DNA from: Chondrus crispus
Lineage: Eukaryota > Rhodophyta > Florideophyceae > Gigartinales > Gigartinaceae
Direction: 5' to 3'
Assembly: GCF_000350225.1 (NCBI RefSeq)
Contig: NW_005179131.1
Span: 124,001-188,000, forward strand
DNA length: 64,000 nt
A program made the position numbers and the translations under genes. The notes under the pieces were generated by a model. The model ran no database searches. It was given only the letters and a program-made list of their open reading frames with translations, and was not told where the DNA came from. This document shows positions 54,751 through 64,000 of the stretch, one piece after another. Every line of letters begins with the position of its first letter. Positions within the stretch are counted from its first letter, which is position 1.

Positions 54751-56397
54751 ATGGCAGAAGGTTCAGAATCTCCGCGACTGAGGAGAAGTCCTCGCTTTCA
54801 GCGTGTCGGTCAGTCACTTCCTGCCACAAGAACATCCACTGACGAACTTTCTGCTCAACGGCGCATACTACGTTTCGACAGCGACGAGTGCGTCATCGTT
54901 GAAAGATCTGTTGATGGGAGGCCAGAATCCAGCTCGCCAACAAACACAAACAGCGCGTTGGCAGCTGCTGCAGATTCTCAAGAGCGAGGTGTTGGTGACG
55001 GTGCCGTCGTCATTGATGATGACAACATTGGACCTCGAAGCGCACAAGTAAGAATATCGACAGCCAGTGATATGTCCCGATTGTTCGCTTTTCTTTCACA
55101 GCTACCAGTTAAGAGGCTTAGAGTCATTTTAAAAAGCTGGGATTGTCGTCAAAGCGGTAAAAAAGAATCTCTGGTAGCCAAAGCGGTGCTGCACTTGCAG
55201 CTCTCGCTTTTGTCTGGTAAGAGCTTGGATGAAATTCTGTCAGCTCATGAAGAAACACGGAGATATGACTCTTGGTTGCGAATAAGACTGCTAAAGGATG
55301 AAAACTTTCCGTTGTCAATTGATCGAGTGCCCACTGAAGAAAAACTTGTCCAGGTGCTGTCGACTATAGAAGCCAATGATTACAGGGAAAAAAATATTTC
55401 CATAGACCGAGCACGATCAGAAGTTAATAGGGTGGATGGTTCAACTCGAAGGGATGTCACCATCCAACCTCGAACTTCAGGTGGTCAGGCTAACCCGAAC
55501 ATTGCTGAAAACACAGAGAGCACCACGTTCGGTATCAATGAGTTTGCACGGCTTTTAATTACAATTCGAGATGACGAAGATGCAAAGAGTGCGATTATTG
55601 CCATGGGACAGGAACTGTCCAGGGCTCAACTGGATGCAGGTGTGACGAGGTTAGATTTTTGGACAATCTTGCAAAGTAGATTTAACGATCCCATGCAAAG
55701 GCGTTTTCTGAACATGACAGCAACCCTTGATGGAGTAGATTCGTCTTTGCATCCGTTAGCGCATCGAACAGCAACCTTCTTGAAGGACAAGTTTAACGAT
55801 GCAAAAGCCAGTTTTACACAGTACGTCCCGCGTTGGTCCGCTTCTGGGCAGAATGATCCCGACAGGTTTCGCCATTTTCTTCCTTCAAGTTCTAGCGGTG
55901 AGCTAAACGCACTCGGGAAACGCATGCAGGTAATGTTTGTTTGTACTCGCAAAGGAACCCCTTTCGAGGAAGAGCATTTCTCCAATGTATGGTGTAAATT
56001 GATTCCGGGTGGCGCCGGACGGGATGAAGGATCAAGGGTTGGTAGTACTGTTGGGGAAGGGGGGTCGACAGGACGAACACGCAGGAAAAGGTCACAGCCG
56101 GATGAGGGAGTTAAGGACATTGCCACTTCTCTTTCAAAAATTGCTTCTTGTTACGAGGGGCGGAGGAAAAAAATTGAAGCGAACGATTCCGAGAAGCAAT
56201 TGAAATACTACTCATGTAGACTTAAGAAAATCAAGATTTTAGAGGACGTCGTCAAAAGAATTTCTGCACATCCCGACGATATGCGTCTCCGAGACGACTC
56301 GGACGACGCTTCCGTACTGCTTGCGCTGAGGAAACTGCAGAAGGATGTAAGCAAGGACCTTCTTTCTGAGTCAGAAGAGGACGAGGGCCAGGTGTGA
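54751..56397 (+). CDS. SAP-like, Myb/SANT-like protein, possibly a Harbinger partner ORF
   Basis: The product is 548 residues from ATG 54751, single exon, stop TGA. Residues about 109-152 (LPVKRLRVILKSWDCRQSGK, then KESLVAKAV) match the SAP motif that binds AT-rich DNA. Residues about 300-385 (DFWTILQSRFN, AHRTATFLKDKFNDAKASF, VPRWSASGQ) resemble the Myb/SANT-like DNA-binding proteins that pair with PIF/Harbinger transposases. A basic patch (TGRTRRKRSQ) and a Lys-rich helix precede an acidic tail (SESEEDEGQV). It lies about 400 bp right of one Harbinger-like element and 2.7 kb from a Harbinger transposase of opposite orientation. Partner function is inferred; a host SAP protein is the alternative. 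A 12 bp inverted repeat (AAGACTGGTAAT) follows at 56452-56463 and 56500-56511. Confidence 0.6.
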   Translation: MAEGSESPRLRRSPRFQRVGQSLPATRTSTDELSAQRRILRFDSDECVIVERSVDGRPESSSPTNTNSALAAAADSQERGVGDGAVVIDDDNIGPRSAQVRISTASDMSRLFAFLSQLPVKRLRVILKSWDCRQSGKKESLVAKAVLHLQLSLLSGKSLDEILSAHEETRRYDSWLRIRLLKDENFPLSIDRVPTEEKLVQVLSTIEANDYREKNISIDRARSEVNRVDGSTRRDVTIQPRTSGGQANPNIAENTESTTFGINEFARLLITIRDDEDAKSAIIAMGQELSRAQLDAGVTRLDFWTILQSRFNDPMQRRFLNMTATLDGVDSSLHPLAHRTATFLKDKFNDAKASFTQYVPRWSASGQNDPDRFRHFLPSSSSGELNALGKRMQVMFVCTRKGTPFEEEHFSNVWCKLIPGGAGRDEGSRVGSTVGEGGSTGRTRRKRSQPDEGVKDIATSLSKIASCYEGRRKKIEANDSEKQLKYYSCRLKKIKILEDVVKRISAHPDDMRLRDDSDDASVLLALRKLQKDVSKDLLSESEEDEGQV

Positions 56398-56649
56398 TGC
56401 CAACTTGAGGTTTGGGAGGGTGTTTCGCACGTTGTATTCTCTCTCCGGCTAAAGACTGGTAATTACATCGACATCGCGTCTGAATTTTCTTTTATGCCCA
56501 TTACCAGTCTTGTCACCATCCTCCACCCAGCCCATCACCCCTCAATCCAGGGCTAGGAGGAAGTTAAGAGGACAGAAATCGTTACAGTATTGCTATAGAT
56601 GATAAGAGGAAAATAGAACAGCAGAAGGGGGACAATCTTGTTTAATCAT

Positions 56650-57270
56650 GTACACCCGGGGACGGTATTTATTGTCACTGATACCATTTCCGTGATGGAA
56701 ATATCGACCCCTAAACATATATTAATGTCAGTGATACTATTTCCGTACTTACACTATTTCAGTGAAAACGGTATTACTGTCACTGATATTGTCAAACGTA
56801 ACAATGAATAGTGTAAGTTAGATCCCATTAGAGCCTACAGCATTTCTTTTCGTCCTACCAAAACCTCACATGCCTGCCTCTAATCACAAGTCCTGACGCT
56901 GGCCCCCCCTCCTCTTTCCTTATCGCAGATGCCCCTTGTTACAACTCTGCATCGCCCAACCTTTTCCTATACACCAGACCAAAGACCGACTAGTTGACCT
57001 GTTCTTGGTACAAAACGCTTTTCAGTAATGAATGCCTGCGTATCTCCACTCCCGCGCACAAATTAGTGCTCCCGAAACGAACCGAACGAATCGCATACCA
57101 CTACCATCCCTCCGGACCGGCAGTGAGATGGGTCCGGCTCAAAGGAAGGATTGTTCTATGTCTGGATTGATCCGTCGTCGTCCCGGGCTCTGACATGAAT
57201 TAGTGTCAGTGACACTATTTACGCGGTGACACTAATTTAGCGCTGACACTAAATACCGTCCCCGGTGTAC
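56650..57270. mobile_element. MITE-like inverted-repeat element, about 620 bp
   Basis: The left end gtacaccCGGGGACGGTATTTA and the inverted right end share about 27 bp. TGTACAC stands outside both ends, which may be a duplication or part of the repeat because GTAC is self-complementary. Inside, a tgtcactgata-like motif recurs at least six times near both ends. There is no coding frame. Its right end directly abuts the first aldolase-derived repeat unit. Confidence 0.75.
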
Positions 57271-58740
57271 ACGACCTCATCGCCACCGCCAACAAACTCA
57301 TTAGCTCATTAAATAAATTTGTCGAGCACCTCCTTCGTGAGCTCGCACCTGACGCCGACCACCCGCTGCACCCCCATTCTCCACCCGAAACACTCTCCTC
57401 GAAGGCATCTACCACGCGGGACAGTGGGCTGAGCTATGGCATGCTCAAGTGGCGCTTTCAAATTGAGGGAGGCGCGGAAAGCAACCAAGGAGCTTGAGGA
57501 GGCTCGCAAAGCTGGAACTGCCCCACCCGCCATCGACGACTTGCCCACAGAGCAGTACCACGACGAGCTCATCACAACCGCCAACAAACTCATTATTAGT
57601 TCATTAAACAAATGTGTCGAACATTTCCTTCATGAGCTCGCACACGACGCTGACCTCCCGCCGCACCCCCATTCTCCATCCGACGATGTCCACAGAGGAG
57701 TAACTCGACGAGCTCATCGCCACCGCCAACAACATCATTAATAGTTCATTTCAGAAATTTGTCGAGCACCTCCTTCGTGAGCTCCAACCCGATGCCGACA
57801 GCCCAACGCATCCCTATTTTCTATCCCACAATGTCCATAGAGCAGTGTCACGACGAGCTCATCGTCACCGCCAACAACGTCATTATTAGTTCATTAAAAA
57901 TGTGTCGAGCACCTCCTTCATGAGCTCGCACCCGACGCTGACCTCCCGCCGCGCCCCCACTCTTCATCCGACGATGTCCACAACGCAATATCTCGACGAG
58001 CTCATCGCCATCTCCAACGACATCATTAATAATTCAGTAAAGAAATTTGTCGAGCACCTCCTTCGTGAGCTCGCACCCGACGCTGACCTCTCGCCGCACC
58101 CCCATTCTCCATCCGACGACGGCCGTAGAGCAGTGTCACGACGAGCTCATCGCCACCGCCAACAAACTCATTAATACTTCATTTAAGAAATGTGTGGAGC
58201 ACCTCCTTCGTGAGCTCGCACCCGACGCCGACAGCCCAACGCACCCCCATTCTCTATCCCACGATTTCCATAGAGCAGTGTCACGACGAGCTCATCGTCC
58301 CCGCCAAGAACGTCATTATTAGTTCATTAAAAATGTGTCGAGCACCTCCTTCATGAGCTTGCACCCGACGCTGACCTCCCGCCGCGCCCCCACTCTCCAT
58401 ACGACGATGTCCACAGCGCAATATCTCGACGAGCTCATCGCCATCTCCAACGACATTATTAATATTTCATTAAAGAAATTTGTCGAGCACCTCCTTCGTG
58501 AGCTTGCACCCGACGCCGACAGCCCGCCTCACCGCCATTCTCCATCCGACGACGGCCGTAGAGCAGTGTCACGACGAACTCATCGCCACCGCCAACAAAC
58601 TCATTAATAGTTCATTAAAGAAATGTGCCGAGCAGCTCCTTCTTGAGTTTGCACTCGACGCCAACCGCCCGCCGCACTCCAGTTTTCCAACGGACGATGT
58701 CCATAGAGCAGTACCACGACGAGCTCATCACCAGCGCCAA
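57271..58740 (+). repeat. Tandem array of about ten ~145 bp units from the 5' end of an aldolase gene
   Basis: The phrase gacgagctcatc (or a one-base variant) recurs near 57563, 57707, 57851, 57996, 58139, 58284, 58428, 58572 and 58717, with a first partial unit at about 57272. Spacing is 143-145 bp. Most units carry an atgtccaYagagcag start encoding MSTEQYHDELIA-like residues, then a non-aldolase stretch (SSLKKCVEHLLRELAPDAD). The last unit alone runs on into real aldolase sequence. Units differ by scattered substitutions and small indels, so the array is not new. Confidence 0.9.
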
Positions 58741-59005
58741 CAAGATCGCCTCCCCCGGCAAGGGTATTGTCGCCCTTGATGAGTCGACCAAGACCATCGG
58801 CAAGCGTCTGGCTTCCATCGGAGTCGAAAATTCGAAAGCGACCGGCCAGGCCTGTCGCAGCTTCCCTTTTCAATTGTGCAGACCTTGGAGATTACACCTC
58901 TGGCGCCATCCTTTTTGAGGAAACGCTCTACCAGGACTCGGACGAGGGCAAGCCATTTGTTGACTGCTTGAACAATATTGGCATCATCCCGCGTATCAAG
59001 GAGGA
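58697..59005 (+). pseudogene. Truncated class I fructose-bisphosphate aldolase
   Basis: From ATG 58697 it reads MSIEQYHDELITSANKIASP, then GKGIVALDESTKTIGKRLAS, the conserved N-terminus of eukaryotic class I aldolase (cleavage of fructose-1,6-bisphosphate in glycolysis). After a frame change near 58857 it continues FNCADLGDYTSGAILFEETL, then KPFVDCLNNIGIIPRIK. Similarity stops near 59000, after about 100 of roughly 360 residues. The Schiff-base lysine region is absent, so no enzyme can be made. The Harbinger transposase region begins about 100 bp further on and may have caused the truncation. Confidence 0.9.
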
Positions 59006-59099
59006 AAGATATCTTTCTCCCTGGGGAATGCAGCTTCCTTTGAGACAGTTTGGGTGTGGAGGAGGAGAGCGGGGCAGGGCGTTATCGCAGCGACTACAT

Positions 59100-60551
59100 C
59101 TATGTACGAGCACACACACTGCGAGCGTTCACCGTCAAAGGCACAGGATTCGGAATCTGTCTATTCTTACCCTTAACAATCGCAACCAGAGCATCACGTT
59201 TCATACGAGAAGATCCGGAACGCTGAACTGCGGATCGCGCTGTGACTCTACCCTGCGCTTCTGGGTGAAATTCTTCGGATAGCTCCTCAGTTTGTATGTA
59301 CCACGCTTTGATATCCTCCTCCAACACATCCATTCCCTCCTGCGTTAAACCTTCAGTTGCTGAGTCCGGCCCGTCGTGTTTCGTACAAAGGTTGTGCAGT
59401 TTCATCAGCAAACAGACAATATCAGTGCATTTGTTCACAGAATACTCCAATCCACCTTTGAGAATGCGCCAACGCGCAACTAGCATGCCGAACGCCTGTT
59501 CTATATGAATGCGCATGGACGAAAGAAAGAAATTGAAGTTCATCTGATCGTAGTCCGCATTGTCCCTAGAAAAAGGCGTTATCAATTCTTCCGTGCAGGT
59601 GTACGCGTCGTCACCGACTATGTAAAACGAATCGCTGAGAATCCCAGAGTCTAGATCCTTCTTGAGTCCGGACACCGCATACGCCAGTGCGTCATGCGTC
59701 GCTCCTGTACATACAGCGGAAAAGTACCGGAAAATGTAGTTTGCGTCACAAAGAGCTTGAACTGGTAGAACATAAAAACCTTTCCGGGAATAGAAAAACG
59801 CCGGGTTTTCACAAATTGCTGGTTTCTTGATCTTAGCGCAAATACCGTCTAGAGCCCCCACACAGCCAAACAAGGGGCTCGCTTCGGGGCGTGATGTCTG
59901 AAAACCTTGCGCAATACTCTGCAGAGCCAGTTTCGTCTTCGGAAAGCCCTCTAAATGGAGACGCTTCATCAAAGCATAGCTTGTCGAGTTAAAGATTTCG
60001 AAAATAGTAGATTCCTTTACTTGATATGCCAAACAAATATCACAGTGGCTTCCTACAGCAAACATCCTCAGTGTGATTGCAAGCCTTATTTCTGCCGGGA
60101 TTGTTTTTCTTCTGTAGTCCGATGCTGACACAAATCTGCGATCCAGGAGGTCGTGAACAGTGCTGAGAAGAAGATCAAACGTAGATCTAGACATACGGAA
60201 AGTCTTTCTGAACATTTCTTGGCCGTAGAAATCCGTGATAGTGTCAAAAGAAAAGGGGGTGGTGAATAGAAGAGTGTGGTGTCCCGAAGCTCTTTTTTTC
60301 TAACGCCGTTGAGTTGAAATGACGACAGAGCTTCCAGCAATCGCAGCAGCACAGACCACAACCGATGAATCCGAGTTTTCCGTGTGGTTGCGAGTGTCAG
60401 GTTTCGATTTAAACTGCTGATCTTCCTGTAAGTCATTCAACGCTGAAAGCGAAGACAACGACGAAAGCTTTTGGCTTCTTACTACAGGATAAGATATGTC
60501 CCTAGTGAAAGATTGGGATCTTTCGGAGGAAACGTTTGAAGTTTGAGCCAT
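59100..60551 (-). CDS. PIF/Harbinger transposase
   Basis: The core is 371 residues from ATG 60215 (MFRKTFRMSRSTFDLLLSTV). The same frame is open upstream to 60551 (MAQTSNVSSERSQ...) except for one TAG at 60300-60302, so the product may be about 483 residues if that codon is bypassed or spliced out. The DDE nuclease shows CVGALDGICAKI (first Asp), IVGDDAYTCTEELITPF (second Asp) and MRIHIEQAFGMLVARWRIL (Glu), as in HARBI1-like proteins. LAITLRMFAVGSHCDICLAY and ESTIFEIFNSTSYAL are the usual helical N-terminal parts. It would cut and paste elements with three-base TAA/TTA target sites. Terminal repeats for this copy were not found. Confidence 0.88.
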
Positions 60552-61902
60552 TGCAGATCAGGAAGAAGGTTGGTTTAACGGCACAATGGTGAAAAGAAGG
60601 GAAGATAATCAGGAGGTGTCTTTGCGGATGGAGGAGAAAAATGGATAACTCTTTGCGGCATGTCGACGGATCCATTTGTGGGCATGATGACGTCAAGATT
60701 AAAATCTTCGAGATGCTGATACCGTGATGCTTGATCCATTCTTAGATCTGAACCTCGTCATTTACAGTACCACGGCGCAGAACATTATGCACCCAATTTT
60801 TTACAGCCTCTATTGTATTTGACGTCCATACATGTGCATAAAGGGGGGGTGCTGGAGACGTCGGACAAAAACCTCAATATTAAAAGGAAAAAGTACTTGT
60901 AATTGTCAAGCAATCACCATTTTTTATGTTTTGCGACGGGGACACTCTCAGCCTGTCGTCCACTGGGACTTGGCGAAAACAACCACGGACACAGAAGAGG
61001 AGTGAGATTGAAGCGCGCGGACACTTTTGCACCTCAACCGAGCACTAAGATCGGACATCCAAGCAAATAAATAAAAAATAGAAAAGTCCGCCTATTTTGT
61101 ATTTTTGGGTTGTTGCACACTTATACGTAGAAAGCCGTAAGCAATCGATTGAGATATTTTTTCTTTAATTTCAACCACGTCGTTCTGATATACGGCGCAC
61201 TATCTGGCGCCGTTACGCGCGGCGGTGCTCCTTGGCCCGTGTCGGAGATATTTTTCAAAATATTTTGCATGTCCGATTTTTTTGTCACTGTCCGACAACA
61301 CCAGCAACCCCCCTTTACATGCCTGACCACGGAATCTTTAGAGAGGCCCTCATCTGGCATTCCCAGACTTCGCGCTTGGTTGTAACTACAGTACAGTACA
61401 ATGCTTCTTGAACGGGATGGGCAGGCAAGTTAGTTGAAAGCAGCCATGAGTTGCGACCTCCTCACGTCAGTGGTCTGACGTCGGATTGAGGAGTGAGCTC
61501 AGAGCGGTTCGTGACATGCACCGGTTCGTGACATGCACCGGTTTGGTGGCGCCACGCCAGGGTTGTTCCAACTGGCAACCAGTCAGATGCACACGCACGT
61601 TGATTGGATGAGCGAGGAATAACGGGATTGAGTATGATCCATTCTGCTTAGAAAAATGGTAATAGTTTGGAGTATTTGGGTTTTACTCGTGTCAAAAGAT
61701 ATCTGATGTATTCCGTCGAATCCAAACTACCCCGCATTCGCCTCACATCGGCGACTGTGAGATCCCCACCATTGCGATCGTCCCTTCGCCCTGATAAAGC
61801 ACTCCCGTCTCACAATTCTTCTCTGGCACTCACATTCCTAATCGCATCCCACAATCTTTCCGCAGCCATCGCCACATCGTAACCTAGATCCACTTATTCA
61901 GC
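60552..61902. other. Intergenic, upstream of enolase
   Basis: No confident gene. A small minus frame (61121-61360) contains GGCWCCRTVTKKSD but no known domain. A 17 bp unit (ggttcgtgacatgcacc) is tandemly repeated at 61506-61540. The 200 bp before the enolase ATG are C/T-rich with no clear TATA box. Confidence 0.4.
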
Positions 61903-63228
61903 ATGTCAGGCAAGATCACCGCCGTCACCGCTCGCTCCGTCTTCGACTCGCGCGGCAACCCTACCGTCGAAGTCGATGTCACCACGCCCGGTGGCAAGTT
62001 TTCCGCCATGGTCCCGTCGGGTGCCTCCACGGGCATCTACGAAGCCCTCGAGCTCCGCGATGGTGACAAGAGCGCCTACCTTGGTAAGGGTGTCGATAAG
62101 GCCGTCGACAATGTCAAATCCAAGATCGCCGCCGCCATCATCGGTATGGACTCCGCCGATCAGGGCGCCATTGATGCCAAAATGATCGAGCTCGACGGCA
62201 CCGAGGGAGGCTTCAAGAAGAACTTGGGAGCCAATGCTATCCTCGGCGTGTCTATGGCTGTCGCCAGGGCAGGCGCCAATGCCAAAGCGGTTCCGCTGTA
62301 CAAGCATTTGAATGACTTGGCTGGAAACCCCAAGATGTTGCTGCCCGTGCCGAGTCTGAATGTCATTAATGGTGGTACCCATGCTGGAAATAACTTGGCT
62401 ATGCAGGAGTTCATGATTCTGCCGGTTGGCGCTAGCAACTTCCGAGAAGCTATGAAGATGGGTGCCGAGACCTATCAGTACTTGAAGAAGGTAATTAAGA
62501 AGAAGTATGGCCTTGATGCCACCAGTGTGGGCGATGAGGGTGGCTTCGCCCCCAATATCCAGGACAACACTGAGGGTCTGAAGCTTTTGGAAGAGGCCAT
62601 CGAAATGGCTGGCTACACTGGCAAGATCAAGGTTGGCATGGATGTTGCTGCCAGTGAGTTCTGGGTCGAGGCCAAGAAGATGTACGATCTCGACTTTAAG
62701 ACTGAAAACAATGACGGCTCTCAATGTCTTAGCGGGGAGAAGCTCGGTGAGATGTACAAGGATTTCTGCAAGAACTTCCCCATGATTTCGATTGAGGACC
62801 CCTTTGACCAGGATGACTGGGAGTCTTACGCCAAGCTTACGGCAGCTGTCGGTGAAGGCGTCCAGATCGTTGGCGATGACCTCCTCGTCACCAACCCCAA
62901 TCGTATTCAGACTGGTATCGATAAGAAGGCGTGCAATGCGCTTTTACTGAAGGTTAACCAGATTGGGTCAATCACGGAAGCCATTCAAGCATGCAAGATG
63001 TCGCGTGACGCTGGGTGGGGGGTTATGGTTTCGCATCGCTCAGGAGAAACTGAGGACAACTTCATTGCCGATCTTTGCGTCGGTCTCGGAACTGCGCAGA
63101 TCAAAACAGGCGCCCCGTGCCGTTCGGAGCGGCTGGCGAAGTACAACCAGCTCCTTCGTATCGAGGAAGAGCTTGGTGACGCTGCTGTGTACGCTGGTGC
63201 CAAGTTCCGCACTCCTTGGGCAATCTAA
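61903..63228 (+). CDS. ENO: Enolase (2-phospho-D-glycerate hydro-lyase)
   Basis: The product is 441 residues, the normal length for eukaryotic enolase, in one exon from ATG 61903, stop TAA followed at once by TAG. It interconverts 2-phosphoglycerate and phosphoenolpyruvate in glycolysis, in the cytosol; no transit peptide is visible. Key residues are present: the loop SGASTG (39-44), His160, Glu169 and Glu212 (GDEGGFAPN), the Mg ligands Asp247, Glu298 (SIEDP) and Asp325 (GDDLLVTNP), Lys350 (LLLKVNQ), His378 (SHRSGETED) and Lys401. Codon use is C-rich in third positions near the start, unlike the flanking transposons. Host gene, intact. Confidence 0.98.
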   Translation: MSGKITAVTARSVFDSRGNPTVEVDVTTPGGKFSAMVPSGASTGIYEALELRDGDKSAYLGKGVDKAVDNVKSKIAAAIIGMDSADQGAIDAKMIELDGTEGGFKKNLGANAILGVSMAVARAGANAKAVPLYKHLNDLAGNPKMLLPVPSLNVINGGTHAGNNLAMQEFMILPVGASNFREAMKMGAETYQYLKKVIKKKYGLDATSVGDEGGFAPNIQDNTEGLKLLEEAIEMAGYTGKIKVGMDVAASEFWVEAKKMYDLDFKTENNDGSQCLSGEKLGEMYKDFCKNFPMISIEDPFDQDDWESYAKLTAAVGEGVQIVGDDLLVTNPNRIQTGIDKKACNALLLKVNQIGSITEAIQACKMSRDAGWGVMVSHRSGETEDNFIADLCVGLGTAQIKTGAPCRSERLAKYNQLLRIEEELGDAAVYAGAKFRTPWAI

Positions 63229-64000
63229 TAGAAAGTTGAGTAGCACTCGTAAAAACCAGAAATATCTCTAGCTTAACGAGAAGAAATTTCTGACCCTTTT
63301 AACTGTCACACTGTGCATTACTCCTGTCAACACACAATCAAAGAACCAGCCTGTGCAACTATGGTTCATAATAACTGCATGGGCTTGGCATTGCGCATGT
63401 GATGCCATAATATGTGAAGGCCTGAAGACGCTAGGGAACATATTTCTATTCACACTCGACCTTGCGCGTGGGAGTACAACGATGCTTCAATTATAGTCCG
63501 ACGGCCGTGATCACTCTTCTCCAGACTCTGGTCGTTCATGTGAATGAGTCGACTTCGAACAGCCTGTGGCCGGACAACTGGGGTTGGGGCTGGAAAAGGG
63601 CCCCGTGCAAATGAACTCCGGTTGCAGTCCTTTGAAATTGGACGACACCTCGACACCGTACCCCATTTACATAGTGAGGTCTAGTTGCTTTGTGCATTGC
63701 ATTGGCCTTCGGATATCCTGATTAGCCGAGCAGTGGCCCCATTCAGAGGCCGCGCTTGTGTGTTAGTGTGTTTATTGGGACAAGCGCTGTACCGTGAGAG
63801 TGAATTTTAGGTAATTTCTTTAATTAAAACACAAAACAATTTCTGAAAGCTGAAATCCGGCTGGAAGGCAGATGCCAGAGTCCGGTTTACAGAACCAGTC
63901 CTTTTCAAATTTTTGATGGTCAGTGTAAGTCGAGCACAAGGGGCTTGGTGCCCTGCAAATTTCGCCCCGAATAATTTTTTCGCCACTGTGAAGAGTCCGG
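63229..64000. other. Downstream of enolase, no gene seen
   Basis: Only short shadow frames. I found no clear AATAAA signal close to the stop codon. Confidence 0.4.

Noticed and set aside
57271-58740. CRISPR-like array
   Set aside because: Units are contiguous 145 bp tandem repeats with no unique spacers.
1-64000. tRNA or rRNA genes
   Set aside because: None was recognised by eye. A tRNAscan run would be needed to exclude a tRNA; I do not claim absence.

Overview
The window looks like nuclear DNA of a red alga, probably a florideophyte of the Chondrus/Gracilaria kind. This is inferred from one compact intronless glycolytic gene (enolase) in a landscape dominated by Ty3/gypsy LTR elements, Tc1/mariner, pogo and PIF/Harbinger DNA transposons and MITE-like repeats, with long stretches that have no recognisable gene. 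There is nothing prokaryotic: no operons, no ribosome-binding-site spacing and no CRISPR array. Species and gene-density comparisons were not made.

Layout. 1-8 kb: mostly unrecognised sequence with two hypothetical reading frames. 8.0-10.5 kb: the 3' remnant of a Ty3/gypsy-like element. 10.5-18.8 kb: a second, broken member of the same family with gag, protease, reverse transcriptase, RNase H and integrase. Both carry a gene on the opposite strand that converges on pol. 19.5-28.7 kb: a large diverged inverted duplication. Each arm carries a secreted von Willebrand A (vWA) domain gene pointing outward, and the 3.6 kb spacer holds a 1.25 kb TA-flanked inverted-repeat transposon. 28.9-30.4 kb: a Tc1-type transposon with an intact 334-residue transposase and paired inner and outer repeats. 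31.1-32.5 kb: a decayed pogo/Tigger transposase. 32.5-43.6 kb: a young chromodomain-bearing Ty3/gypsy element with nearly identical 607/608 bp LTRs and a convergent opposite-strand ORF of about 826 codons. 45.2 kb: two adjacent perfect hairpins. 48.9-52.5 kb: a very long reading frame with a transposase-like RNase H fold region. 53.6-57.3 kb: two MITE-like elements around a SAP/Myb-like ORF. 57.3-59.0 kb: about ten tandem copies of the first ~145 bp of a class I fructose-bisphosphate aldolase gene, ending in a truncated aldolase. 59.1-60.6 kb: a PIF/Harbinger transposase. 61.9-63.2 kb: an intact enolase gene.

Most unusual result. In both older LTR elements the opposite-strand gene begins with a histone H3-like tail. 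One copy begins MARTKPTARASTGVK and matches canonical H3 at 18 of its first 25 residues after Met. The other begins MAQTKQAARRITGGK and matches at 11 of 16. Further along the same strand, one copy has short stretches resembling H3 helices, and both copies have a downstream region with a cysteine-protease-like Q/C...H...D pattern. The younger third element has the same convergent architecture but an unrelated opposite-strand protein, and it has a chromodomain where the first two lack one. I read this as a retroelement family that acquired a divergent H3-like gene. Everything functional about it is inference.
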